A stretch of DNA of 40,010 nt from Sphingomonadaceae bacterium (GTDB lineage: Bacteria; Pseudomonadota; Alphaproteobacteria; Sphingomonadales; Sphingomonadaceae): positions 1-40,010 of the forward strand of contig CANJQJ010000027.1 in assembly GCA_947476425.1 (NCBI GenBank), written 5' to 3'. The notes beneath the pieces were generated by a model. That model saw only the letters and a list, made by a program, of their open reading frames with translations, did no database searches and was not told the DNA's origin. Of the stretch, positions 1 through 7,674 are shown in pieces. The position numbers and the translations under genes are program-made. The stretch's first letter is position 1, and each line of letters opens with the position of its first letter.

Positions 1-140
1 AGACGGGTCTTCGACAAGTGCTCAGCCCCTCCTCAGGATGAGCGGGGGCGGGGGTGAAAGCTGGGATCTCACTGCCTCCTTCCAGCGTCCGCCCGGAAAG
101 GGTAGATCCCACCTTCGGGAGAAACACGACGGAGGGGTAG

Positions 141-1457
141 ATGCACAACGGTTCGACGGCACCGCCCGTCCCCTTCTACCGCCACCTCTACGTCCAGGTT
201 CTCATCGCCATCGCGCTCGGCGTTGCGATCGGGCATTTCTTCCCCCAAACCGGCGTCGCGCTGAAGCCGCTTGGCGATGGCTTCATCAAGCTCGTCAAGA
301 TGATCATCGCCCCAGTGATCTTCCTCACCATCACCACCGGGATCGCCGGCGTGAAGAGCGTCGGCACCGTCGGTCGAGTCGCCGCCAAGGCGTTCGCCTA
401 TTTCCTGTTCTTCTCGACCCTCGCGCTGATCGTCGGGCTGGCGGTCGCCAATCTCGTCCAGCCGGGCGCCGGGATGCACATCGATCCGGCAACGCTCGAT
501 AGCGCGAAAATCGCGGACTACACCGCCAAGGCCGGCGAACAGACGATCACCGCCTTCCTGCTCAACATCATCCCCGCAACGCTGCCCGGCGCGCTGGCCG
601 AGGGCGAGATCCTCCAGGTGCTGTTCGTCGCGATCCTGTTCGGCATCGCGCTCGCGCTGGTCGGCGACACGGCGCGCCCGGTTCATGCCGTGCTCGATGC
701 GACAAGCCATGTCGTATTCCGTATCGTCGCGATCCTGATGAAGGCCGCGCCGATCGGGGCGTTCGGGGCGATGGCGTTCACCGTCGGCCAATATGGCACC
801 GGCGCGCTCGCCAACCTCGCCGGATTGGTGGCGACCTTCTACCTCACTTCGCTGATCTTCATCATCGTGGTGCTCGGCACGGTAGCGCGGATTGCCGGTT
901 TCTCGATCTTCCGGCTGATCGCCTATCTCAAGGCCGAACTCTTCCTCGTCATCGGCACCTCGTCGTCCGAGGCAGCCCTGCCAAGCCTGATCGAAAAGCT
1001 CGAACGCGCCGGCTGCCGTAAGTCGATCGTCGGGCTCGTCGTGCCGACCGGCTACAGCTTCAATCTCGACGGCACCAACATCTACATGACGCTCGCCGCG
1101 CTGTTCATCGCGCAGGCGACCGGGGTCCATCTCTCGCTTGGCGAGCAGCTGCTGCTGCTTGGCGTCGCGATGCTGAGTTCGAAGGGCGCTGCAGGGATCA
1201 CCGGCGCCGGGTTCGTCACGCTCGCTGCGACCCTATCGATCCTGCCTTCGGTGCCGGTGGCTGGCATGGCGCTGATCCTAGGCGTCGATCGCTTCATGAG
1301 CGAATGCCGCTCGCTGACCAATTTCATCGGCAATGCGGTGGCGACGATCGTCGTTTCGGCGTGGGAAGGCGGCCTCGATCGCAATCGACTCGATGCCGCG
1401 CTGGCGGGTCATGCGATGCCGCTAACAGCCGATATGGAAGCCGTCATCGCGGATTAG
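141..1457 (+). CDS. dctA: Dicarboxylate/amino acid:cation symporter (DctA-like)
   Basis: A 438-residue inner-membrane secondary transporter of the DAACS family, which imports C4-dicarboxylates or acidic amino acids with protons or sodium. The diagnostic parts are visible: the serine-rich re-entrant loop [12 protein letters not shown] near residue 270, the [15 protein letters not shown] helix near residue 305, and [16 protein letters not shown] near residue 385, which carries the substrate-binding Arg and Asn. Hydrophobic segments run the full length and the length is normal for the family. The start is supported by a purine-rich GGAGGGG a few bases upstream of ATG. The gene stands alone, and its 3' end overlaps the convergent small gene by 36 bases. 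Substrate preference between dicarboxylate and glutamate/aspartate cannot be settled by eye; DctA is the likelier reading. Confidence 0.93.
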   Translation: MHNGSTAPPVPFYRHLYVQVLIAIALGVAIGHFFPQTGVALKPLGDGFIKLVKMIIAPVIFLTITTGIAGVKSVGTVGRVAAKAFAYFLFFSTLALIVGLAVANLVQPGAGMHIDPATLDSAKIADYTAKAGEQTITAFLLNIIPATLPGALAEGEILQVLFVAILFGIALALVGDTARPVHAVLDATSHVVFRIVAILMKAAPIGAFGAMAFTVGQYGTGALANLAGLVATFYLTSLIFIIVVLGTVARIAGFSIFRLIAYLKAELFLVIGTSSSEAALPSLIEKLERAGCRKSIVGLVVPTGYSFNLDGTNIYMTLAALFIAQATGVHLSLGEQLLLLGVAMLSSKGAAGITGAGFVTLAATLSILPSVPVAGMALILGVDRFMSECRSLTNFIGNAVATIVVSAWEGGLDRNRLDAALAGHAMPLTADMEAVIAD

Positions 1458-1847
1458 CACGAGAAATCGCCCGTGCTGCCGTGGCGGGCGGCTTTCCTGC
1501 TCGAGCATGAGATTAGGCGCGATCCAGAGCGCGGCGGGACAAGCAAGTATCATCGCCACGCCGATCGCCCACGGAATCAACGCATCCGCGTCGTGCGACA
1601 TTGCGGTCACCAGCACCGCGACCACCGCCGCTCCAACGAAAAGCGCAAGAACGACCGGCAGGATGCACAGCGCGACGAGCGTACGAAGCGAGATCGGCGC
1701 TCTCGAGGACGGCCGCCGGAACGCCATCCCGATCCCCCGCCGCATCCACCGAAGCCGCCGGCGCCAATTCCATCGCGGCGGGCAGGCGATGATCACCGCT
1801 TCCGAAACCCGCCTCCGAGGACCATCGTCGATTTTTTCGCGATCCAT
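1422..1847 (-). CDS. Small two-helix membrane protein of unknown function
   Basis: I do not recognise a family. From ATG 1847 it encodes about 141 residues; a TTG at 1865 would add six. The N-terminal 50 residues are rich in Arg and Trp and should stay in the cytoplasm. Two strongly hydrophobic segments follow, at about residues 55-80 and 87-110, ending in a polar tail. The arginine-rich side next to the first helix fits the positive-inside rule. Its last 36 bases overlap the convergent dctA gene. No clear Shine-Dalgarno sequence is seen. The coherent hydrophobicity pattern argues for a real gene, but it could be a lineage-specific orphan. Confidence 0.55.
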   Translation of the reverse strand: MDREKIDDGPRRRVSEAVIIACPPRWNWRRRLRWMRRGIGMAFRRPSSRAPISLRTLVALCILPVVLALFVGAAVVAVLVTAMSHDADALIPWAIGVAMILACPAALWIAPNLMLEQESRPPRQHGRFLVLIRDDGFHIGC

Positions 1848-2008
1848 TTCGTCAAAACGAGGCAAGGCGAGCGGCGTTCCAGTCGGATACGGGAGTCAAT
1901 AGGGCGAAACCTATTGAATTGTAGGATTTCCCCTCCTACCTCCGTAGAATGCAACCGGAAATGCTTCGGAAAGAATGACATATGGACATCATCATCCTCC
2001 CAACAGAA

Positions 2009-2125
2009 CTCCCTCCCTGAAAGGGAGGGGCTGGGGGTGGGTGCGCGCGTCTGCGCGCCTCAAAAACGCTCAACCCAACGGCGAGCTTCGACCCACCCCC
2101 AACCCCTCCCTGGCAGGGAGGGGAG
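2009..2125. repeat. Composite palindromic (REP-like, cruciform) element, copy 1
   Basis: This fills most of the gene-free stretch between the small membrane gene and pit. A left hairpin pairs CCCTCCCT (2011-2018) with AGGGAGGG (2022-2029). A right hairpin pairs CCCCTCCCT (2103-2111) with AGGGAGGGG (2115-2123). A long-range inverted repeat joins 2027-2042 (GGGGCTGGGGGTGGGT) to 2091-2106 with one mismatch, so both hairpins sit at the foot of a larger stem. The centre holds another small GCGCGC palindrome. A second element with the same architecture lies at 31151-31257. I see nothing gene-like in the rest of 1848-2205. Confidence 0.8.
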
Positions 2126-2205
2126 TCATCCGCTCACGACATATCCTTTCGTCCAACCCAAATCGATTGAAACTATCTTACATAAATTCCGTGACTATTG
2201 TGACT

Positions 2206-3216
2206 TTAGCCGCCAGCGAACAGCCCAGCGACCCAGTAGAAAAACGCCCCGATCAAACCCGCCGCCGGGATCGTCACCACCCAGGCAACGACAATGCTCG
2301 ACGCGACGTTCCAGCGCACTGCCGACATGCGGCGAGTCGAACCAACCCCAACGATCGCGCCGGTGATGGTGTGCGTGGTCGAAACCGGGATGCCGAGCCA
2401 GGTCGCGCCGAACAGGGTCAGCGCGCCGCCGGTTTCGGCGCAGAACCCCTGTTGCGGGGTGAGCCGGGTGATCTTGGAGCCCATCGTATGAACAATCCGC
2501 CAGCCGCCGAGCAGCGTACCGATGCCCATCGCAGCCTGGCAGCTGATCACGACCCAAAGCGGTACGTGGAAAGTCCCGCCGAGCAGGCCTTGCGAATAGA
2601 GCAGCACCGCGATGATCCCCATCGTCTTCTGGGCGTCATTGCCGCCATGGCCAAGCGAGTAAAGCGACGCCGAGACGAACTGGAGCTTGCGAAAGCTTGC
2701 GTCAGCCATGCTCGGCGTAGCGCGCGCAAAAGCCCAGGAGGTGCCGAGCACGAACAGCATGGCGAGCAGCAGGCCGAGCGCCGGCGAACCGACGATCGCG
2801 AGGGTCGTCTTGATCACGCCGCTCCACACCACGGCGGACAATCCAGCCTTGCTGATCCCGGCGCCAAGCAAGCCGCCCATCAGCGCATGGCTGCTCGACG
2901 AAGGAATGCCCATCACCCAGGTGACGACGTTCCAGATGATCGCGCCCATCAGCGCACCGAAGATAACCTGCGCATCGACGATTTCGGCCGAGACGATCCC
3001 CTTCCCCACCGTCTCCGCGACGTGAAGCCCGAAGAAGAGGAACGCGACGAAATTGAAGAATGCCGCCCAGAACACCGCATATTGCGGACGCAGCACGCGA
3101 GTCGAGACGATCGTCGCGATCGAGTTGGCGGCATCGTGCAGGCCGTTGAGCAGGTCGAACAGCAGAGCGACGCTGATCAGGCCGATCAGCAGCGGCATCG
3201 AAAGGGTGGCGGTCAT
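2206..3216 (-). CDS. pit: Inorganic phosphate transporter, PiT family
   Basis: A 336-residue low-affinity phosphate permease that moves metal-phosphate with a cation across the inner membrane. The duplicated PiT signature is present: FDLLNGLHDAANSIAT near residue 20 and GHGGNDAQKTMG near residue 190. Hydrophobic segments cover the protein, without the long central hydrophilic loop of eukaryotic homologues. It lies 15 bases downstream of the Nudix-DUF47 gene on the same strand and is almost certainly co-transcribed with it. DUF47 proteins commonly sit beside PiT permeases and are thought to modulate them. The length is typical of short bacterial PiT proteins. Confidence 0.95.
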   Translation of the reverse strand: MTATLSMPLLIGLISVALLFDLLNGLHDAANSIATIVSTRVLRPQYAVFWAAFFNFVAFLFFGLHVAETVGKGIVSAEIVDAQVIFGALMGAIIWNVVTWVMGIPSSSSHALMGGLLGAGISKAGLSAVVWSGVIKTTLAIVGSPALGLLLAMLFVLGTSWAFARATPSMADASFRKLQFVSASLYSLGHGGNDAQKTMGIIAVLLYSQGLLGGTFHVPLWVVISCQAAMGIGTLLGGWRIVHTMGSKITRLTPQQGFCAETGGALTLFGATWLGIPVSTTHTITGAIVGVGSTRRMSAVRWNVASSIVVAWVVTIPAAGLIGAFFYWVAGLFAGG

Positions 3217-3231
3217 GTTTTTTGGCCCAGG

Positions 3232-4329
3232 TCAGGCGTGATCGATCACGAGACCCTGGATCTCGTTGGCGACATCCTCGAACCGATCGACGACCTTTTC
3301 GAGATGACTGTAGATCTCCCGGCGGATGATGAAATCCATGAAGCGGCTCTCGCCATGGCTCTTGAACAGCGCCTTGAGCCCGGCATCGTGGATCTCGTCG
3401 GCATGGCCCTCGATGCTCACCAGCCGCTCGGTCAGCGCGTGAAGGCGATTGCCGTTGGTCCCGATCGAGCGAAGCAGCGGCACCGCCTCGGCAGTGATCC
3501 GTGCGGCCTCGACGATGATCCCGGTCATGTCGCGCATCGGCTGCTCGAATTCCTTGACCTCGTAGAGCGTGATGCTCTTGGCAGTCCCGTTCATCTGGTC
3601 GATCGCATCGTCCATCGAACTGATCAGGCTGGTGATCGCGCTGCGATCGAACGGCGTGATCAGCGTCCGCCGAACATCGTGCAACACTTCGCGGGTGATA
3701 TTGTCCGCATCATGCTCGCGATCGTAGATCAGCTTGCAATATTCGGCGATGGTGTCGCCGCCCTGGAAAAGCCGAGCCAACGCATCGGCGCTATCAACCA
3801 GTGTTTGCGCATGTGCTTCGAACAAATCGAAAAAGCGCCCTTGCTTCGGCATCAATGCCTGAAACCACCGCACGATCCTGATCCTTTCACCCCCGGTTTG
3901 ACGCGCCCAGACGAGCGCGTTCTGTGCAAGCCCGATGCCCTTTGGCGGCTCGCGAAAATTTCTGATCAGCGCTTGAAGGTCCGGCTCGTCGACCGCCGCC
4001 GCCGCGTCCTTCAGCGTGAACCAGCAGGTCTTCCGCTCGTGCATTTCAGGCCAGTCAGCGAACTGCAACTGGAACGCGAGCGGAAACACCTCGACTTCGG
4101 TATCGCGCAGCTTCCCGTTGGCGCGACGCTTGTCATAGCGATAGCTTCCCAACGGCATCGGGCAGGCAATGCCCGAAATGCCCGCTTCCTCGAAAGCTTC
4201 GTGCGCGGCGGATTGATGGAGGGAAAGTCCGTGGATCGTGTTGCCCTTGGGCAGCACCCAGCGCTTGGTCTCGCGCGAAGTGATCAGCAGAACCGATGCC
4301 GATCCATCCGCCTCGATACGATAGGGCAA
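3232..4329 (-). CDS. Nudix hydrolase domain fused to a DUF47 (PhoU-like) domain
   Basis: One uninterrupted frame encodes two domains. Residues 1-140 are a Nudix domain: VLLITSRETKRWVLPKGN, then a Nudix box with Gly and HEAFEEAGI. The box keeps the catalytic EE pair but has His in place of the usual Arg. Residues 153-365 are a complete DUF47 protein, the cytosolic helical PhoU-like partner of PiT permeases, beginning at RWFQALMPKQGRFFDLF. The DUF47 part alone would be 213 residues, the normal length of a free-standing member. The pit gene follows after 15 bases. The only canonical start in the frame upstream of the Nudix domain is the TTG at 4329, and family-like residues (QVAALPY) extend just before it, so the true N-terminus is uncertain. 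Nudix substrate is unknown. Confidence 0.85.
   Translation of the reverse strand: MPYRIEADGSASVLLITSRETKRWVLPKGNTIHGLSLHQSAAHEAFEEAGISGIACPMPLGSYRYDKRRANGKLRDTEVEVFPLAFQLQFADWPEMHERKTCWFTLKDAAAAVDEPDLQALIRNFREPPKGIGLAQNALVWARQTGGERIRIVRWFQALMPKQGRFFDLFEAHAQTLVDSADALARLFQGGDTIAEYCKLIYDREHDADNITREVLHDVRRTLITPFDRSAITSLISSMDDAIDQMNGTAKSITLYEVKEFEQPMRDMTGIIVEAARITAEAVPLLRSIGTNGNRLHALTERLVSIEGHADEIHDAGLKALFKSHGESRFMDFIIRREIYSHLEKVVDRFEDVANEIQGLVIDHA
3871..3887 (-). promoter_or_regulatory. Candidate internal ribosome-binding site and GTG start for a separate DUF47 protein
   Basis: Inside the Nudix-DUF47 frame, an AAAGGA (3887-3882) is followed eight bases later by an in-frame GTG (3873-3871), exactly where free-standing DUF47 proteins begin. 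An ATG follows at 3852-3850. Initiation here would yield a 213-residue DUF47 protein in addition to the 365-residue fusion. The motif is seen directly; its use is inference. Confidence 0.45.
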
Positions 4330-4422
4330 TGCCGCAACCTGGACTATCGAACCGCTCCCCCTGTCTTCCCGGGAGCTATAGGCAGAGCCGCCCGGATCGG
4401 CAATCGGTTGCTTCGGCCTCGC

Positions 4423-4737
4423 TCAATCTTCCGGCGCGATCTTCACCTTCAGGCCATCAAGCGTGTCGTCGAGCTTGATCTGGCACGACAGGCGCGATCC
4501 CGGCTGGCGGTGATCCGAACTTTCGAGAAGGTCATCCTCGTCGCTGCTCATCGGGGAAAGCATGCCCGCAAATGCCGGATCGACATACACGTGGCAGGTC
4601 GCGCACGAGCAGCAGCCGCCGCACAGCGCGAGCAATTCGTCCGCGCCGCCTTCACGCAGGGCTTCCATTACGGTCAGGCCGGCCGCCGCTTCGATCACGG
4701 ATTCGACCCCTTCGCGGGTGACGACATTGAGCTTCAC
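4423..4737 (-). CDS. [2Fe-2S] ferredoxin, adrenodoxin/putidaredoxin type
   Basis: A soluble electron carrier of about 104 residues. The cluster ligands are visible as C-x5-C-x2-C in [10 protein letters not shown], with the fourth cysteine in RLSCQIKL, and the HVYVDP segment is typical of the adrenodoxin class. I chose the GTG at 4737 because a GGAG lies six bases upstream and the protein then begins KLNVVTREG, as these ferredoxins do; a longer frame from 4803 adds residues unlike the family. It stands alone, divergent from the glycosylase gene, so its partner (a P450, a hydroxylase or an Fe-S assembly system) cannot be read from context. Confidence 0.9.
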   Translation of the reverse strand: MKLNVVTREGVESVIEAAAGLTVMEALREGGADELLALCGGCCSCATCHVYVDPAFAGMLSPMSSDEDDLLESSDHRQPGSRLSCQIKLDDTLDGLKVKIAPED

Positions 4738-4794
4738 GTGTCTCTCCAGATCCAGAATGGAAACGTCGCGGCTATGCACAGGTCGGGGCTGCTG

Positions 4795-4800
4795 TACAAT
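4795..4800 (+). promoter_or_regulatory. Possible -10 box (TACAAT) upstream of the glycosylase gene
   Basis: TACAAT matches the sigma-70 -10 consensus at five of six positions and lies 27 bases before the ATG at 4827. No convincing -35 box stands at the right distance, so this is a weak call. A GGAG at 4814-4817 is the likely ribosome-binding site. Confidence 0.3.
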
Positions 4801-4826
4801 CACGGAAAATCGCGGAGTTCGAGAAA

Positions 4827-5450
4827 ATGAGCCTGAGCGTCACGGAATTGCAGGCTGCGCTTGATGCGCTTGGCAAGTTGGAACCGGCGATTGCGACCGC
4901 GATCGCGCGGGTCGGCTATCCCGAGCCCCGCATCCGGGCGCGGGGTTATGAAACGTTGCTGCGCACGATCGTTGGCCAGCAGGTCAGCGTTGGCGCGGCC
5001 AATTCGATCTGGCGAAAGCTCGAGGCTGAAGTTGGCGGCGGTCTTTCACCCGATGCACTGCTCGGCGCATCCGATGAATCGCTTCGCGCTGCAGGATTGT
5101 CGCGACAGAAAGCGAGCTATGCGCGCAGCCTTGCCGAGGAGGTCAATTCCGGACGGCTCGATCTTGAGTCGCTTCCCGCCGACGACGAGGCCGCGATCGC
5201 CGCGCTGTGTTCGGTGAAGGGCATCGGCCGCTGGTCGGCGGAAATCTACTTGCTGTTCGCTGAGGGTCGCACCGATATCTGGCCCGCAGGCGACCTTGCC
5301 GTCCAGATCGAGGCCGGTCGGTTGCTCGGCCTGCCCGAACGGCCGACGGAGAAGGCCACGCGCGCGCTGGCCGAAGCATGGCGCCCGCACCGCGGAGCTG
5401 CGGCGGTGTTCCTGTGGCATCATTATGGCTCAGCAAAAGCGCCGGTTTAG
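4827..5450 (+). CDS. DNA-3-methyladenine glycosylase II family protein (AlkA-like)
   Basis: A 207-residue base-excision repair enzyme of the HhH-GPD superfamily that removes alkylated purines from DNA. The helix-hairpin-helix with its Gly/Pro-Asp loop is clear: [14 protein letters not shown] near residue 130 and [10 protein letters not shown] near residue 152, whose Asp is the catalytic acid. [16 protein letters not shown] near residue 50 is the usual core helix. It is compact and lacks the N-terminal domain of E. coli AlkA, as is common in the AlkA-2 group. There is no 4Fe-4S cysteine set, which argues against MutY or endonuclease III. No adaptive-response genes are adjacent. Confidence 0.92.
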   Translation: MSLSVTELQAALDALGKLEPAIATAIARVGYPEPRIRARGYETLLRTIVGQQVSVGAANSIWRKLEAEVGGGLSPDALLGASDESLRAAGLSRQKASYARSLAEEVNSGRLDLESLPADDEAAIAALCSVKGIGRWSAEIYLLFAEGRTDIWPAGDLAVQIEAGRLLGLPERPTEKATRALAEAWRPHRGAAAVFLWHHYGSAKAPV

Positions 5451-5459
5451 CTAGACAGA

Positions 5460-6281
5460 CTACAGCCCCTTGCCCTCGCGGCCGGCCATTTCGACGACAT
5501 ATTGCCACGCGACCCGCCCAGAACGGCTGCCACGCTGGGTCGCCCAGGTGATCGCGTCCTGCGGGTCGAAGCTGAGGCCGAAGCGGCGGGCATAGCCCTC
5601 GACCATCGCGACATAGGTATCCTGGTCGCAGACATGGAAGCCGAGCGAAAGACCGAATCGATCCGCCAGCGCGAGCTTGTCATCGACCACGTCGCGGGGG
5701 TTGATCGGGTCGTCCTGCTCCTTCAGATCGCGAGGAACGATATGGCGGCGATTGGAGGTGACGTAGAGCCGCGCGTTGGCCGGGCGTGCCTCCGCCCCGC
5801 CTTCGAGCATCGAGCGAAGCAGGCGAGGCGCGTCGCTGCCTTCTGCGAAACCGAGGTCGTCAATGAAGAGAACGAATGCGCGCGGGCTCTCAGCGATCGC
5901 GCCGAACAATTCGGGCAGGGTTTCGAGATGGTCGCCAGCGACCTCGATCAACGCGATCGCCTGGCCTTCAGACTGCAGGCCGCCGACGCTACTCTTGACG
6001 AGCGCGGACTTGCCAGCTCCGCGTGCGCCCCACAGCAGCACGTCATGCGCCGCATGGCCACGCGCGAGCCGCCGGCTGTTTTCCACCAGCGCCTGCTTCT
6101 GCGCATCGATTCCAGTGAGCAGGTCAAGCGACAGTGGCGCAAATGCCCGCGTCGCGACGAGCCCCCTACCCCGCCAGACGTAGGCCGGGTGCGCCAGCGG
6201 ATCCGCCGAGGGCGGCGGTGGCGGCGAAAGACGGTCGAGCGCAGCGGCAATCCGCGCGAGCAAGTCAAGCTGATCGGTCAT
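5460..6281 (-). CDS. DUF815-family P-loop ATPase
   Basis: A 273-residue AAA-like ATPase of unknown role. A Walker A motif (GARGAGKSALVKS) lies near residue 85 and a Walker B-like stretch (FVLFIDDLGF) near residue 138. SNRRHIVPRDL and RFGLSLGFHVCDQDTY are conserved in the DUF815 family as I know it. It follows prsR on the same strand after a 31-base gap, so it may share that transcript, but DUF815 genes are widespread and the link to polysaccharide regulation is not established. It converges on the glycosylase gene nine bases away. Confidence 0.88.
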   Translation of the reverse strand: MTDQLDLLARIAAALDRLSPPPPPSADPLAHPAYVWRGRGLVATRAFAPLSLDLLTGIDAQKQALVENSRRLARGHAAHDVLLWGARGAGKSALVKSSVGGLQSEGQAIALIEVAGDHLETLPELFGAIAESPRAFVLFIDDLGFAEGSDAPRLLRSMLEGGAEARPANARLYVTSNRRHIVPRDLKEQDDPINPRDVVDDKLALADRFGLSLGFHVCDQDTYVAMVEGYARRFGLSFDPQDAITWATQRGSRSGRVAWQYVVEMAGREGKGL

Positions 6282-6312
6282 CGGTCCTGTCCTATCGTCG
6301 CCAGCGGCAGGA

Positions 6313-7674
6313 TCAAGGCTGAAGGTCGTACTGCTTCATCAGGTCGTAGAGCGTCGGCCGGCTGATCCCGAGCAGCTTGGCAGCGCTTGAGATGTTGTTT
6401 TCGGTTCGGGCGAGCGCCTGGCGGATCGCCTTGCGGTCGGCCATCTCCCGCGCAGCCTTGAGATTGAGGAACGCACTGCCCTCCTCGCGCGCGCCGAGAT
6501 CGAGATCGGCAGCGGTGAGCAATCGGCCGTCCGCCATGATCACCGCGCGCTTGAGGCGGTTCTCAAGCTCGCGGACATTGCCTGGCCATCGCCAGTCGTT
6601 GAGCGCGCCGAGCGCCTCGGGTGCGAGGCCCTTGACCTGCGGATTGAGCTCGCGGGCAAAACGCTGGAGGAAGTGATGCGCGAGCAGAGTCACATCGCCA
6701 TGCCGTTCGGCGAGAGACGGAATGCGGATGACGATCTCGGCGAGGCGATAATAGAGATCCTCGCGGAATTGCGTGGCGGCGATCATCGCTTCGAGATTCT
6801 GGTGCGTCGCGCAGATCACGCGGGTGTCGATCGGAATAGTCTTGCGCCCACCGATCCGTTCGATGACTCGCTCCTGCAGGAAGCGAAGCAGCTTGACCTG
6901 TAGCGTGAGCGGAATGTCGCCGACCTCGTCGAGGAACAAGGTGCCTCCTTCGGCGAGTTCGATCTTGCCCTCGGTGGTTTTGATCGCGCCAGTGAATGCG
7001 CCCTTCTCATATCCGAACAACTCGGCTTCGAGCAGGTTTTCCGGAATGGCGGCGCAGTTGATCGCCACGAAGGCGCGATTGCGGCGGCGGCTGAGATTGT
7101 GGAGACCGCGAGCGAGCACTTCCTTGCCGGTGCCGCTTGCCCCCAGCAGCATCACCGAGACGTCGGCCGGAGCAACCCGTTCGATCGTGCGCGCGACCTT
7201 GAGCATTTCGGGCGCGGCGGTAATCAGCCCACCGAGCGCATCATTGGTCTTGTCTTCGCCCTGGATCAGACGCGCATTTTCGCGCTCGATCGCCTGGAGA
7301 TGAAAGGCACGAGCGACGATCAGGCCGAGATCGTCGATATCGACTGGCTTCTGGTAGAAATCATATGCCCCACCGGCGATCGCCCGCTGGGCGCTTTCGC
7401 GCGCACCGTGTCCCGAGGCGACAATCACCTTGGTGTCGGGCTTGAGTGCGAGGATCTCGGCGAGTGTCGCGAATCCCTCGCTCGTTCCGTCGGGATCAGG
7501 CGGCAAGCCAAGATCGAGGGTCACCACGGCCGGCTCGTGCAGGCGCAGGGCGTCGATCGCACCCTTGCGATCACTCGCGGTGATGACTTCATAATCATCA
7601 TAGGCCCAGCGCAGCTGGCGCTGGAGCCCTTCATCATCCTCGACGATCAGCAGGCATGGACGCGCAGCGGTCAT
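6313..7674 (-). CDS. prsR: Sigma-54-dependent response regulator, PrsR type (XrtA/PEP-CTERM systems)
   Basis: A 453-residue NtrC-type activator. Residues 1-120 form a receiver domain with acidic residues at 12-14, phospho-acceptor Asp54 in VTLDLGLPP and Lys109 in YQKPVD. Residues 150-385 form the sigma-54 interaction AAA+ domain, with Walker A GASGTGKE near 178-185 and the GAFTGA loop at 225-230 that contacts sigma-54. The C-terminus is a Fis-type helix-turn-helix (NNISSAAKLLGISRPTLYDLM). The start overlaps the end of the upstream kinase gene by four bases, showing a coupled two-component pair. The PrsR name rests on that kinase plus the sugar transferase beside it. Confidence 0.9.
   Translation of the reverse strand: MTAARPCLLIVEDDEGLQRQLRWAYDDYEVITASDRKGAIDALRLHEPAVVTLDLGLPPDPDGTSEGFATLAEILALKPDTKVIVASGHGARESAQRAIAGGAYDFYQKPVDIDDLGLIVARAFHLQAIERENARLIQGEDKTNDALGGLITAAPEMLKVARTIERVAPADVSVMLLGASGTGKEVLARGLHNLSRRRNRAFVAINCAAIPENLLEAELFGYEKGAFTGAIKTTEGKIELAEGGTLFLDEVGDIPLTLQVKLLRFLQERVIERIGGRKTIPIDTRVICATHQNLEAMIAATQFREDLYYRLAEIVIRIPSLAERHGDVTLLAHHFLQRFARELNPQVKGLAPEALGALNDWRWPGNVRELENRLKRAVIMADGRLLTAADLDLGAREEGSAFLNLKAAREMADRKAIRQALARTENNISSAAKLLGISRPTLYDLMKQYDLQP

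Noticed and set aside
1-140. A gene or promoter at the left edge
   Set aside because: Only a GC-rich, partly palindromic stretch (CTCAGCCCC...GATGAGCGGGGG) and the dctA ribosome-binding site are visible; no protein is supported.
1975-4830. A 951-codon plus-strand open frame across pit and the Nudix-DUF47 gene
   Set aside because: It is rich in Arg, His, Asp and Gln with no domain, and it is antisense to two well-supported genes; long antisense frames are common in GC-rich DNA.
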